Assembly: GCF_047795645.1 (NCBI RefSeq)
Contig: NZ_CP181045.1
Location: 3,286,001-3,350,000 of the forward strand
Direction: 5' to 3'
Source of the DNA: Salipaludibacillus sp047795645
GTDB lineage: Bacteria > Bacillota > Bacilli > Bacillales > Salisediminibacteriaceae
Length of the DNA: 64,000 bases
Part shown: positions 1 to 8,054 of the stretch, piece after piece
Layout: the number at the start of each line of letters is the position of its first letter
Position numbering within the stretch: the stretch's first letter is position 1
Notes under the pieces: model-generated
What the model saw: the letters and a program-made list of their open reading frames with translations, nothing else
The model's database searches: none
What the model was told of the DNA's origin: nothing
Made by a program: the position numbers and the translations under genes

Positions 1-950
1 GGATTTAAACTCATAGCTAATGCTACAATACCAGTAACATGTGCTGTAGCGAGAGAAGTTCCATCAGAAAAAACATATTCACCTTCAGGTAACATACCAT
101 AAATATTTGCTCCTGGGGCAAATATCAATTCTTTACCATAACCAGAATATGTTTCTAAATTACCTCTACTGTCGACCGCAGAAACACAAATAACATTATT
201 TAATTCAAAACTACATGGATAGACTGGATTTTGTTCAATATTATTTTTCCCTTTACCTGATGAAGTAATAAAGATAGCATCTTCATACTTCTGCATAACA
301 TGAAATAAGTCTTCATCGTATTCAAAAGTATCCCAACTGACATTAAATATTCGAACTCCAAGATCATATCCATAATCTATTGCTTTTATTGCAAGTTTCA
401 TATTTCCTGCTGTTCCACTCATGAACTTTAATGGAACAATTGTCACATTAGGAGCTACTCCCCATACTTCATTTTCTTTAGTATGTTTACCAGCAATTAC
501 AGATGCGATAAAAGTACCATGGTAGTCTAGAGTCATTCTTTCATAAATTTTATTATTATCATCATAAAAATTCCAACCATTGATGTCATCAATCATCCCA
601 TTCCCGTCATTATCTTTACCATTTTTTCTTTCTTCCTTGTTTGCATAAATACTATCTTTAATAACGGGATTTTGCGACTCAATTCCAGTATCTAAAATAC
701 CTACTAAAACATCTTTATTTCCCTTTGTTATTTCCCATACTTCCTGCGCATTTATATCATAACCTTCAATCCCTTTCTCACCATTAACATCTTGACCAAA
801 ATTTAAAAGAGCCCACTGGTTTCTGTTTATATCTAAATCTAACCCACTAGAATTTGTAGCATCACTTTTAAATATTAACAAGTAGAATGAGGATATAACA
901 ATACATGCCGCAATACTAAATATAATATATTTTATTCCCGTACCCTTCAT
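1..950 (-). CDS. Subtilisin-like serine protease (peptidase S8), membrane-anchored, partial at window edge
   Basis: The gene starts at ATG 950 behind a GGAG site and is open to the left edge, so the C-terminus is missing. Residues about 6-27 form a hydrophobic anchor or uncleaved signal. The three S8 motifs are visible in order: Asp in GILDTGI, His in YHGTFIASVIAG, and Ser in DGTSLATAHVTG. There is no room for a long propeptide: the QWALLNFGQ-type segment that leads into the catalytic domain begins soon after the anchor. It therefore probably works at the outer face of the membrane. The upstream neighbour on the same strand is a secreted protein of unknown function, separated by 66 bases that contain a hairpin. 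The family call is firm; the substrate is unknown. Confidence 0.93.
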   Translation of the reverse strand, partial: MKGTGIKYIIFSIAACIVISSFYLLIFKSDATNSSGLDLDINRNQWALLNFGQDVNGEKGIEGYDINAQEVWEITKGNKDVLVGILDTGIESQNPVIKDSIYANKEERKNGKDNDGNGMIDDINGWNFYDDNNKIYERMTLDYHGTFIASVIAGKHTKENEVWGVAPNVTIVPLKFMSGTAGNMKLAIKAIDYGYDLGVRIFNVSWDTFEYDEDLFHVMQKYEDAIFITSSGKGKNNIEQNPVYPCSFELNNVICVSAVDSRGNLETYSGYGKELIFAPGANIYGMLPEGEYVFSDGTSLATAHVTGIVALAMSLN

Positions 951-971
951 TTCTTTCTCCTTTAAAATAAA

Positions 972-1012
972 TGTGCAGCCTTCCACCTTCTGTGAAAATG
1001 GAAGACTACACA
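972..1012 (-). terminator. Hairpin terminator or attenuator between secreted protein and protease genes
   Basis: Two 14-base arms pair fully in the minus-strand transcript if two G-U pairs are allowed, around a 13-base loop. A U-rich stretch follows, and the protease ribosome site lies just after it. This could end the upstream transcript or reduce read-through into the protease gene. Confidence 0.7.
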
Positions 1013-1016
1013 TTTG

Positions 1017-2012
1017 TTAATAATTTATATTTGCCTTTCTTTGTGCAGAAACATCTTTTCCCGTGCCAATTGTAATAGTTGGAGTTTTTGAAATAGATAT
1101 ATTTGAAACAGTCATTCTTTTATGGGCATATTGGGAAACAAGAGATGTCGAGTATCCCTTTTTTTTATTTTGAAAGACAGTGAAATTATATGTTCCAGAT
1201 TTCGCTTGGTTTCGTCCAGTTAGCTTTTGTTTAAACGAAAAAACAATTCCTTTATTTGGTGTAACAGTAGATGATGGTGCAACCGAACCTATTCCAGAAC
1301 CAAATTTACCACTATACCAATCTCCTTTATTATAAAATACTAATCCACTAATTCCTTTCACATCGAGATTTCCGCCCCAGGCAGCTGCAACATTGTCAGA
1401 AACAATATCAAAGAAAAATGGAGTTTTCCAGTTATGGTTTAATGTAACTTTATAATTTGGTTTTGTAGAGGTAGAATTATTTTTTACTGATTGGGTAAAA
1501 CTTAGTTTTGATGTTGCTATTTGTGCCGACGCTGTAACTTCTTTAGAACCAAAATCTTCTGGTGCAACATAGTTTGGATTTTCTTCAACGGCATTTTTAA
1601 TTAAGCCTACTTCACCATTGGATAAATTATAATTTTCTTTAATTTCTTCAACAGGCTGTTCTAAGAGTTTCTTAAGCTTTTCTCTAATTAAATCAATCTC
1701 CTCTTCTGTAGCTCCGTTAGCAAATAATTCTTCATCGCTTGTATTTGTGTAATATTCTATAGTAGCAACATTATCAACAGTTACATACGTGGTATTAACT
1801 TCCAATTTTTCCGGATCTTCTAGTATTACTTCAGCAAGTTCTAGTTTATTTTCATCAGTATAATAATTTAAATCTTCAGATTCATAGCCATATTCTATTA
1901 AAACATTCTCCACTTCTACTGAATTTAAGTGTTCATCCGAAGCTATAGATTTATCCGCTATAATACTTAGAGCTACTAACATTGTTGCAAAACTTATTGT
2001 GAACTTTCTCAT
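1017..2012 (-). CDS. Secreted protein of unknown function
   Basis: 331 residues with a clear Sec signal peptide (MRK, then a hydrophobic stretch, likely cleavage near residue 24). The next 130 or so residues are acidic (many Glu and Asp). The C-terminal half is rich in Ser, Thr, Asn, Gly and aromatic residues with predicted beta character, including WGG and a run of basic residues near the end. I do not recognise the family. It sits directly upstream of an S8 protease on the same strand. That arrangement would suit a secreted substrate or inhibitor of the protease, but this is only inference from position. An AGG-type ribosome site precedes ATG 2012. Confidence 0.75.
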   Translation of the reverse strand: MRKFTISFATMLVALSIIADKSIASDEHLNSVEVENVLIEYGYESEDLNYYTDENKLELAEVILEDPEKLEVNTTYVTVDNVATIEYYTNTSDEELFANGATEEEIDLIREKLKKLLEQPVEEIKENYNLSNGEVGLIKNAVEENPNYVAPEDFGSKEVTASAQIATSKLSFTQSVKNNSTSTKPNYKVTLNHNWKTPFFFDIVSDNVAAAWGGNLDVKGISGLVFYNKGDWYSGKFGSGIGSVAPSSTVTPNKGIVFSFKQKLTGRNQAKSGTYNFTVFQNKKKGYSTSLVSQYAHKRMTVSNISISKTPTITIGTGKDVSAQRKANINY

Positions 2013-2180
2013 ACTAAACCTCCAAATATTATCTTTATTTTATTTGTAATTAATTATTTGAAACAGTAAAATTATATACTTAACTCTACTTTCATAGTCT
2101 ATAGACTATAATAGGTAGGTATTTCTTGATGTATTCTGATGAGCTTGCTATCCACTGTTATAGTTGACTTCAAATATTTT

Positions 2181-2333
2181 TTATTTGTTACTCTTTTTAT
2201 AGGTATCATCAAGAAGCTCTATTAATTGCTGAGGTGCGACAGTCCAATCAAAATCATTAATTTCATCGTTCATAGAACATACCACATGCCCTTCAACGAT
2301 TAGTACCGCCTCAATTTTCACAGTAAAATACAT
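2181..2333 (-). CDS. Possible small protein (50 aa), unrecognised
   Basis: An ATG at 2333 opens a 50-codon frame rich in Glu, Asp and hydrophobic residues, ending in KKSNK. No good ribosome site is seen, and the surrounding kilobase looks decayed. It may be real or the tail of a lost gene. Confidence 0.25.
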   Translation of the reverse strand: MYFTVKIEAVLIVEGHVVCSMNDEINDFDWTVAPQQLIELLDDTYKKSNK

Positions 2334-2350
2334 TTTATCTTGAAATTATA

Positions 2351-2384
2351 AAGCCGAATGACTAACGTGTCATACGAACGGCTT
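2351..2384. other. Interrupted hairpin
   Basis: Outer arms AAGCCG and CGGCTT enclose inner arms ATGAC and GTCAT. This could be a transcript end or a structured end of a decayed mobile element; there is no U-tract. The rest of 2385-2996 holds no gene I can support. Confidence 0.4.
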
Positions 2385-2487
2385 CAGATCTCCTACTGGA
2401 GTTTTAACAGGACTTTGTCGCTATCTGAAAGACTTTCATATCTTACCGCATGGCCCAGCTACTTCTTCTTTTAAAACTTGACGTTTT

Positions 2488-2577
2488 TTAATACCCACTA
2501 TCTAAAACAGCAATCTTAACTTTTAAATTTTCCGTGTCATACTGAATTGTAAATAAATATGGGGTTACTAATTTCAC
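2488..2577 (-). pseudogene. Possible subtilase fragment (Asp-box region)
   Basis: A 29-codon frame ends in KVKIAVLDSGY then stop. The IAVLDSG segment matches the catalytic-Asp region of S8 proteases, and nothing else of the domain is readable after it. It lies 1.5 kb from the intact S8 gene on the same strand, so it may be a decayed paralogue. The match is short. Confidence 0.3.
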
Positions 2578-2996
2578 TCCCCTAGCTACAATCAGATTTT
2601 CATTGGTGTTTGAGAACGAAGAAAAAATTAAATTCTCTTAAATAGCTTAATACTATAATTTTGATATCAGTACTTTACTCTTTTAGGCACCCCTCCAAAA
2701 ATTACAGATATTAATATCAAAGGAAAATAATTACATTACTAAAATAATATAATCTAAAACTCATAATTAGTCAACTAGTTTTTCAGAATATAATTTAAGG
2801 TTTATATTTTTTAATATCTTAATATTTAATCCTAGATGAGTGAAGGCTACCTGATTTCTTGAAAACTACTTCTATCTACCTTAAGTTTCTTATTACATTT
2901 ATTAACGAATTTAACGACAGTTATTTATAAAAATATTTGTGATTTATTGAGCATAAAAACTCAAACTCCAATCTTATCCACACTGTGTACCACTCC

Positions 2997-3022
2997 ATAG
3001 AAAATATCCGTTTATTTTCTAT
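2997..3022. promoter_or_regulatory. Inverted repeat upstream of comK-like gene (copy 1)
   Basis: ATAGAAA and TTTCTAT arms are separated by 12 bases, about 145 bases before the start codon. The same arms occur upstream of the second comK-like gene (38538-38562, spacer 11). The arms are AT-rich with A-tract and T-tract halves, as expected for ComK-type AT boxes, but they do not fit the exact AAAA-N5-TTTT consensus. Confidence 0.45.
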
Positions 3023-3164
3023 ATCAACATAAATATCAAACGATGGAAACGATGTGATAAACCTCCGCACGAATGAAATCAAGCGCTTACACCGAAATTC
3101 CGCTAACAATAAACCAAACTCTCTAAAAAATATCTACCAATAATCTTACTAGGAGTGTATAAAA

Positions 3165-3644
3165 ATGACCGAACAATCTTTCATTATTTTGAACGACTAT
3201 ATCATTAACAAACGCACAATGGCTTTACTTCCCGCTGCTCATACCGATTACAGAACGATCGTGATTGAGGAGAACGCGACCTATTATATCAATCAAAAAC
3301 CTCTCGATCTTATCAAACTAGCTTGTTTCAAAGGTGGCTCTTCTTATGATGGCAGGCGTTTGGCTGCCATGCATGAACTTGCCATCTACAAAAAAGTTCC
3401 CGTCGCAATCAACACTCACGACGGTATCTATACCTTCCCAACATGCTCACCCAGCTTATTTCACTGCCACTGGATATTCTACGAGTACATCCATACGATT
3501 TGCCCCGTCCCCAAAGTTTCCAATCAATGCTTGATTACCTTTAAAAACGGTGAAAAAATCACCATCAACGTATCACCGAAAATCATCAGAAGACAACTAT
3601 ATCGAACCGCTCACATCATTCATCGCTTTTCTCAAAAAGGATAA
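3165..3644 (+). CDS. comK: ComK-family competence transcription factor, copy 1
   Basis: 159 residues, shorter than B. subtilis ComK (192) and lacking the C-terminal tail. Family features visible: TMALLPA near residue 18, YYINQKPL (compare ComK FYVNMKPL), GSSYDGRR (GSSYAGRK), TFPTCS (LFPTLS), the HWI segment, and YRTAHI near the C-terminus (YRTAY). ComK binds paired AT boxes and switches on DNA-uptake genes; the missing tail in B. subtilis includes the MecA-interaction region, so degradation control may differ. An AGGAGTG site precedes ATG 3165. A second gene, at 38698, is nearly identical over codons 12-159, and two degraded copies lie at 4349 and 37530. The family call is good; whether it controls competence here is inference. 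Confidence 0.85.
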   Translation: MTEQSFIILNDYIINKRTMALLPAAHTDYRTIVIEENATYYINQKPLDLIKLACFKGGSSYDGRRLAAMHELAIYKKVPVAINTHDGIYTFPTCSPSLFHCHWIFYEYIHTICPVPKVSNQCLITFKNGEKITINVSPKIIRRQLYRTAHIIHRFSQKG

Positions 3645-3656
3645 TTATAATCTAAC

Positions 3657-3687
3657 GGTGCGGGGGATTCAGCGCATCCCCCGCACC
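3657..3687 (+). terminator. Strong GC hairpin after comK copy 1
   Basis: Twelve-base perfect arms (GGTGCGGGGGAT and its complement) around a 7-base loop, 13 bases after the stop. No clear U-tract follows. A variant of the same hairpin follows the second comK copy. Confidence 0.75.
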
Positions 3688-3723
3688 ATGCCATTGCAAT
3701 CTTCAAATGATTCAACATACACT

Positions 3724-4239
3724 TTAGATTAGTGGTGGTCTGCACCAGATTTTCTTAACTAGTGAGGTGAATAATAATAAATTCAAAGCCACAGTTCTTT
3801 TTCGACCGCAAGAACCGTCCCCCCGGTTGTTTCCTCCGGTTGTTTCTAGATTTTTGTAAGTCTCATCTTTTGCTTTTAAGAAAATTTGTACATGTTTATC
3901 TTCGAGTTCACCTAACCCATCAATATGACTAGGTGATAAAAGTTCTTTGTATCCCCATACTGCACTAACAGCATCTGCATCATGCTCATAAAACTTAAAA
4001 TACCAATTTGCTGGTGTAGATGAATCTACTATTTCAAATAGTTCAGCAGGGTACCAATACGTCATTTCAAAGTCATCAAATAAAAGATACCTAAAACCTC
4101 CACCATAATGAATAATTCCATACACTAAATAACATGTATCTTTTGAAATCTCATTATAATCAGTAAGATCAGTATAACCATCCTTAACCATATTTGGTTC
4201 ATGCAAGTACCCTTTTTGTGATATACACTTTACTAACAA
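3724..4239 (-). CDS. Unrecognised protein, possible immunity-type; 3' end probably altered
   Basis: The best start is TTG 4239 with an AGGGAGGT site six bases upstream; longer frames to 4392 run antisense through a comK remnant. The readable core has an aromatic-rich stretch, FDDFEMTYWYPAELF, then NWYFKFYEHD and VWGYKELL. I recall similar short proteins of unknown function in Bacillus, often near toxin genes, but cannot name a family. The last 35 codons run through an interspersed repeat (3798-3824) and look like read-through after loss of the native end. Confidence 0.55.
   Translation of the reverse strand: MLVKCISQKGYLHEPNMVKDGYTDLTDYNEISKDTCYLVYGIIHYGGGFRYLLFDDFEMTYWYPAELFEIVDSSTPANWYFKFYEHDADAVSAVWGYKELLSPSHIDGLGELEDKHVQIFLKAKDETYKNLETTGGNNRGDGSCGRKRTVALNLLLFTSLVKKIWCRPPLI
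3798..3824. repeat. Interspersed REP-like repeat, copy A
   Basis: TTCGACCGCAAGAACCGTCC recurs with changes at 26429-26454 and 37904-37931. On the other strand it reads GGGGACGGTTCTTG, a motif I associate with REP-like repeats of Bacillota. It lies in the 3' end of the frame at 3724. Confidence 0.5.
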
Positions 4240-4348
4240 TATCCTACCTCCCTTATTTAAACTTAAAATCATCATATTTTTTAGTTTTACTATTGTAATT
4301 AACTCAACTTTCGCACCGCGAAATAATGGTAATAAGTCAAGCGCTGTT

Positions 4349-4470
4349 TTTTCTGAAAAAGTCCCCGTTGCCATAAACACACACGAAGACATCTACACAC
4401 CTATACCTTCCCTTCCCAACCTGAACGACCAACTTGTTTCACTTTCACTGGAACGTTTCACCCTTCTAGG
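4349..4470 (+). pseudogene. comK-like remnant (middle part)
   Basis: Translated plus-strand pieces read EKVPVAINTHEDIYT, then TFPS after a frameshift, then FHFHWNVSPF after another. These match KKVPVAINTHDGIYT, TFPTCS and FHCHWIF of the intact comK-like gene at 3165. Two frameshifts and a stop break it, and the ends fade into unrecognisable sequence. It is more diverged than the two intact copies are from each other, so it is an older duplicate. Confidence 0.75.
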
Positions 4471-4648
4471 TTCCATCAGTTTACCTCCATACGCGCTCTT
4501 CTACAGTATCCATGGTATGCCTATACCTTTAATTTCGCTATACCCAATTTTCTTTATTCCACAATTCCTTGTATCCTTGCTATAAGAGATTCTTACTCCG
4601 GGTTGGGTAGAGCTGAGTGGGATCACCATAACCTAAGAGGACACTGTA

Positions 4649-4969
4649 TTAAATAAGATCTTGGTATTTTTGTCTGCCATAAAGAACACGCATGACAACA
4701 ACTTGCTTCTCTTCTTCTCTGACTAGATAAAATGCAATGTAATTTTCTACGATGAGCTTACGATAACCTTTTTCTTTTAATATTTCATCTACTACAAAAC
4801 TACAGGAAAAAGGGAATTCCTTTAGTCTCATGATACTCGTTTCAAGCTTTTCCATGAGGTTGTCAGCAGCACCTTTATTGTAAAGATCCGTAGAGATGTA
4901 GCTATAAATCTCATCTAAATCTTCAAATGCTTTTGGTGTAATCTTCATGGCGTATTTATTTTCTTCCAT
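4649..4969 (-). CDS. Type II toxin, RelE/ParE family
   Basis: 106 residues with the compact RelE/ParE fold signature: KITPKAFEDLDEIYSYI at the start, RLKEFPFS in the middle, then YRKLIVENYIAFYLV and VVVMRVLYGRQKY at the end. Such toxins cut mRNA on the ribosome (RelE) or poison gyrase (ParE). The YGRQKY ending suits either branch, so the target is open. It overlaps the antitoxin gene by 14 bases and its own ribosome site is weak, which suggests translational coupling. Confidence 0.88.
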   Translation of the reverse strand: MEENKYAMKITPKAFEDLDEIYSYISTDLYNKGAADNLMEKLETSIMRLKEFPFSCSFVVDEILKEKGYRKLIVENYIAFYLVREEEKQVVVMRVLYGRQKYQDLI

Positions 4970-5222
4970 GTTTATTCTTTAGATCCTTAAAGACATCTTC
5001 TCCATCTATAAGTTCTTCTCCATTTTTAATTTGTGCTTCTGCTTCTGCTAACTTTTGGTACAATTCTAACTTCGCTAAAGATTTCTCATAAGTTTCCATA
5101 CTCATGACAACCAAATCTCCATAACCATTCTTTGTGATAAAAAGCGGTTCTTGACTTTCGTGACAAAGTTCAGAGATTTCCATTGTATTTCTTAAATCCT
5201 TTATCGGACGAATTTGAGGCAT
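4956..5222 (-). CDS. Antitoxin, Phd/YefM family
   Basis: The start is ATG 5222, eight bases after an AAGGAG site; an in-frame ATG at 5243 lies upstream of that site. The 88-residue protein begins MPQIRPIKDLRNTMEIS, typical of Phd/YefM DNA-binding antitoxins, followed by the PLFITKNGYGDLVVMS segment. It should neutralise the neighbouring RelE/ParE toxin and repress the operon by binding the palindrome at 5254-5270. Confidence 0.9.
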   Translation of the reverse strand: MPQIRPIKDLRNTMEISELCHESQEPLFITKNGYGDLVVMSMETYEKSLAKLELYQKLAEAEAQIKNGEELIDGEDVFKDLKNKHGRK

Positions 5223-5253
5223 AACACCATCTCCTTGTATCATTATTATGATC

Positions 5254-5270
5254 TAATTATAACATAATTA
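5254..5270. promoter_or_regulatory. Probable toxin-antitoxin operator
   Basis: TAATTAT-aac-ATAATTA palindrome about 30 bases upstream of the antitoxin start, the expected place for autoregulation by a Phd/YefM antitoxin. Confidence 0.55.
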
Positions 5271-5304
5271 TGATTCGCCACCAATCTACTTACTCATCTA
5301 TATT

Positions 5305-5385
5305 TCAATTTTTAGGTACCTTCCCAAAACCACCATCTTCAAGCTCTGTCTTTTTACTATGACATTTCTTACAAAGAGCTAGATC
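5305..5385 (-). pseudogene. HNH endonuclease C-terminal fragment
   Basis: A 26-codon frame reads DLALCKKCHSKKTELEDGGF and continues GKVPKN before the stop. CKKCH followed by the KT..EDGGFG ending is typical of phage-type HNH nucleases. Stops in frame just upstream show the rest is gone. The stretch 5386-5759 holds no other gene I can support. Confidence 0.6.
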
Positions 5386-5836
5386 TTATTAAAACTCAAA
5401 TTTTTAATCATACATACAGCCATGCAATCCATACATACGAACCTTCGGTTTTATTCGACAAAAAGTGGGAAGTGACAGGCGTCAGAACTGCTCCGTCATC
5501 TGTTTTACAGAAGTGGACTTTATATTCACCTTTGTATTTTGGATGTTGTATATACAGTCGACTTGATTCTTTATTTCAGATGATATTGGATTCTCAGTTG
5601 AAAATAAAGATGATTAGAACATCAAGCGCTACATTTAAAGCTCAAGTGGAGTTATACTTCTTAAAATAGCAATTTATAAGAAACTGAATCATTTGTTAAG
5701 ATGTTATTATCACTTAGTATAGTAACCCCCAAAAAATAAAAGACAGGTAGGTGTGTTGGATAGGTTACACTTGATTAGACAAATCAGTTAAGGTCAGTTA
5801 GACTTGGTTCAAATAAATAACCGAGGAGAATGAAAT

Positions 5837-6121
5837 ATGACCAAACGAGTAAGAAGAAGCTTTTCTAAGGAGTTCAAAGAACAAATTGTTCAGTTGCATG
5901 CATCTGGAAAGCCTCGAGCTGAAATTATCAAAGAATATGAGTTGACGCCATCTGCCTTTGACAAATGGGTTCGGCAACACCAGGACAGTGGCTCGTTCAA
6001 AGAACAAGATAACCGCACGCCTGAGCAGGAAGAGTTGATCGAACTAAGGAAAAGAAATCAAAAGCTTGAAATGGAGAATGATATTTTAAAGCAAGCCGCG
6101 CTGATCATGGGACGAAAGTAG
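5837..6121 (+). CDS. IS3-family transposase OrfA
   Basis: 94 residues with a helix-turn-helix of the transposase-8 type (SFSKEFKEQIVQLHASGK, then IIKEYELTPSAFDKWV) and a C-terminal leucine-zipper-like helix (ELIELRKRNQKLEMENDILK). It binds the element ends. GAGGAG precedes ATG 5837. In related elements OrfA and OrfB are fused by a -1 ribosomal shift; here the frames lie almost end to end (3 bases apart). Confidence 0.92.
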   Translation: MTKRVRRSFSKEFKEQIVQLHASGKPRAEIIKEYELTPSAFDKWVRQHQDSGSFKEQDNRTPEQEELIELRKRNQKLEMENDILKQAALIMGRK

Positions 6122-6123
6122 AT

Positions 6124-6948
6124 GTGATTCGAAACAACCGTCACAAATACTCGGTATCAGCAATGTGCGCCGTCCTACAACTTGCCCGAAGTACGTATTA
6201 TTATGAAGCGAAAATACGTGATAACCAAGACGAAGATTTGACAACATTGATCGTTGATATCTTTCAAACCAACCGAAATATCTACGGTCAGAGAAAGATC
6301 AAGAAAGAACTTGGAAAACTTGGCTGGACGGTTTCCCGACGCAGAATTGGCCGTATCATGATAGAGCAAGGTCTTGTTTCAAAGTATACTGTTGCCCAAT
6401 ATAAGCCTAGAAAAACGACGTGTAATGAGTCAAAAACCGGTAATGTATTAAACCGTGAGTTTGAACAGGATCAGGAACTCAAAGTGATTGTGAGTGATTT
6501 AACATACGTTCGAGTGCAGCAGAAATGGCATTATATTTGTGTGTTGGTAGATTTATATAATCGTGAAATTATCGGCTATAGCGCAGGTCCTCATAAAAGT
6601 GCTGAGTTAGTTCAGCGTGCCTTCGCCTCGGTGAAATACAATCTTCATCGCCTCGAATTGTTTCATACAGACCGAGGTAGTGAGTTTAAGAACAAACTCA
6701 TTGATCAGGCACTAAAAACCTTTGATATCAAACGTTCATTGAGTGAGAAAGGAACACCACATGACAATGCCGTCGCTGAAGCCACATTTAAGACAATCAA
6801 AACGGAGTTTGTTCGCGGGGCGGTTTTCGCTAACCAACACGAACTTGACCTGGAACTTTTTGATTACGTTCATTGGTTTAACAACATTCGAATTCATGGG
6901 TCATTAGATTACTTAACACCTACTGAATACAAGTTCGTGAACCTTTAA
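6124..6948 (+). CDS. IS3-family transposase OrfB (DDE integrase)
   Basis: 274 residues with an N-terminal HTH_21-like part (IYGQRKIKKELGKLG) and an rve integrase core. The catalytic triad is complete: Asp in VIVSDLTYV, Asp in FHTDRGSEF, and Glu in NAVAEATFKTIKTEF. The DNA strand-transfer enzyme appears functional. The listed start is GTG 6124, directly after the OrfA stop; a frameshifted OrfAB product is also possible. Confidence 0.92.
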   Translation: MIRNNRHKYSVSAMCAVLQLARSTYYYEAKIRDNQDEDLTTLIVDIFQTNRNIYGQRKIKKELGKLGWTVSRRRIGRIMIEQGLVSKYTVAQYKPRKTTCNESKTGNVLNREFEQDQELKVIVSDLTYVRVQQKWHYICVLVDLYNREIIGYSAGPHKSAELVQRAFASVKYNLHRLELFHTDRGSEFKNKLIDQALKTFDIKRSLSEKGTPHDNAVAEATFKTIKTEFVRGAVFANQHELDLELFDYVHWFNNIRIHGSLDYLTPTEYKFVNL

Positions 6949-6983
6949 AAATTTGTTTGATTTAGTGTTGACATACCATGTAA

Positions 6984-7349
6984 ATGGAAATGAAATGTGT
7001 AGACTTTAAAGGTGGAAATAACCTTGCTATAAAAATTCTAAAATTCAAGTATGACGAAACGGTCCATTTTTATATAAAGATGTAATAAATCTGCCCTATT
7101 TGGGTTTCATGTCTGAATCTCATGCTTTTCAATTTGGTAACAACACAACACCTGGTTGGACTGGATGGATAATTATTCTCAGCAAGATGTATGGTTGGAA
7201 ATTCAGACGAACAACGTAAAAACTGCAACAGAGTATTTAGGTGAGGTCACGTTAATAGAAGAGACGACGTGGAGAAACACGAGAACTCAAAGGGGTACTG
7301 GATTTCTGATCCATGCGGAACGATTATGAGAGTCAATCCTAAAAATTAA
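6984..7349 (+). pseudogene. VOC-superfamily (glyoxalase-like) protein, frameshifted
   Basis: The three frames together spell one VOC protein: VDFKGGNNLAIKILKFKYDE, then LPYLGFMSESHAFQFGNN, then LDWMDNYSQQDVWLEIQTNN, and finally VEKHENSKGYWISDPCGT with MRVNPKN before the stop at 7347. At least three frameshifts break it. The left edge touches the IS3 element. Confidence 0.75.
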
Positions 7350-7498
7350 AACAATATACCCTGTTAACTTATCCGCTTAACAATCATGCCTGTTTATTGA
7401 AAATACCTGCTGACGGAGAAAATTAAGCTCTTTTATCTTTCAAAATCCATAACATTTTAAATAACCACTTCCTTGTCATCCCCCTATTCGTAAATACG

Positions 7499-7684
7499 GT
7501 GACCATAAAAGGCACACGTACGAATCTTAGGGGGGCGGAAGTGGTAACGCTCCTGACTATTCTAGGCATAGGATCGGTTTTCTGCGCCGGTATATTAGCT
7601 GAGCTAGGCAGTATTGAAAGGACAAGCATTCGTTGTCAAATATGCTGGTCTCATATGATCGAAACACCAATCCGAGGCTTTTAA
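7499..7684 (+). pseudogene. IS110-family transposase fragment
   Basis: The frame reads GAEVVTLLTILGIGSVFCAG then ILAELGSIER, the helix-hairpin-helix region of Transposase_20 (LLTIPGIGPVFAAGILAEIG in the family). The sequence continues in another frame as VVKYAGLI, matching the family's ALAKYAGL. Only this piece remains. 7350-7498 holds nothing recognisable. Confidence 0.7.
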
Positions 7685-7732
7685 AAATAGTCTTTAATTT
7701 CACGCACAAAGGTTAGTCACTCTGCAAATATA

Positions 7733-7936
7733 TTAGCTCAATTTATCGATAGTGTCATTAAATCTTCGGAGTCTAACAAGTATATCCGTACATAGTTTCT
7801 CGACGCCTGCTCCTATTTTTTCATAATTTGTTTGAGTAATCGTTTCTTCAGAACGTTCAGTTATACACGCTTGTACAATAGCCATGACTGGAAAAAATAA
7901 GATGCTATAAAGAAATAAGATTATTACTTTTTTCAC
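7733..7936 (-). CDS. Small secreted or membrane protein, unrecognised
   Basis: 67 residues from GTG 7936: MKKVIILFLYSILFFPVMAI is a signal peptide or single membrane helix, followed by a soluble tail with two short helices. A GGGAG site lies 12 bases upstream, rather far. It follows sbnI on the same strand but is separated by 118 bases, so membership in that operon is uncertain. Confidence 0.45.
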   Translation of the reverse strand: MKKVIILFLYSILFFPVMAIVQACITERSEETITQTNYEKIGAGVEKLCTDILVRLRRFNDTIDKLS

Positions 7937-8054
7937 TCATACAAAAACACTCCCGTTAGAGTCCATCTTAGCAAAGTAACATTTATGAAGGTGTTTTTAT
8001 AATTCCACTTATTTATCTTCGTTTAAACTTCCACGTGAGTTTCCAACGTGTTGG

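Larger units (their letters stand above)
5763..6972 (+). mobile_element. IS3-family insertion sequence, apparently complete
   Basis: Encodes OrfA and OrfB of the IS3 family. Imperfect inverted ends are seen: GGTTACACTTGATTAGACA on the left, and the complement of a similar sequence on the right (about 14 of 22 positions match). The trinucleotide ATA flanks both ends (5760-5762 and 6973-6975), a plausible target duplication. It sits between decayed sequence on the left and a broken VOC gene on the right. Confidence 0.75.

Noticed and set aside
2921..3109. 62-codon minus-strand frame before comK copy 1
   Set aside because: It covers the conserved control region shared with copy 2, where the frame is not kept.
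5472..5669. 65-codon plus-strand frame
   Set aside because: No ribosome site, no recognisable motif, and it lies in decayed DNA next to an HNH fragment.
7423..7629. 68-codon minus-strand frame
   Set aside because: It is antisense to the IS110 transposase remnant, which explains the coding-like composition.
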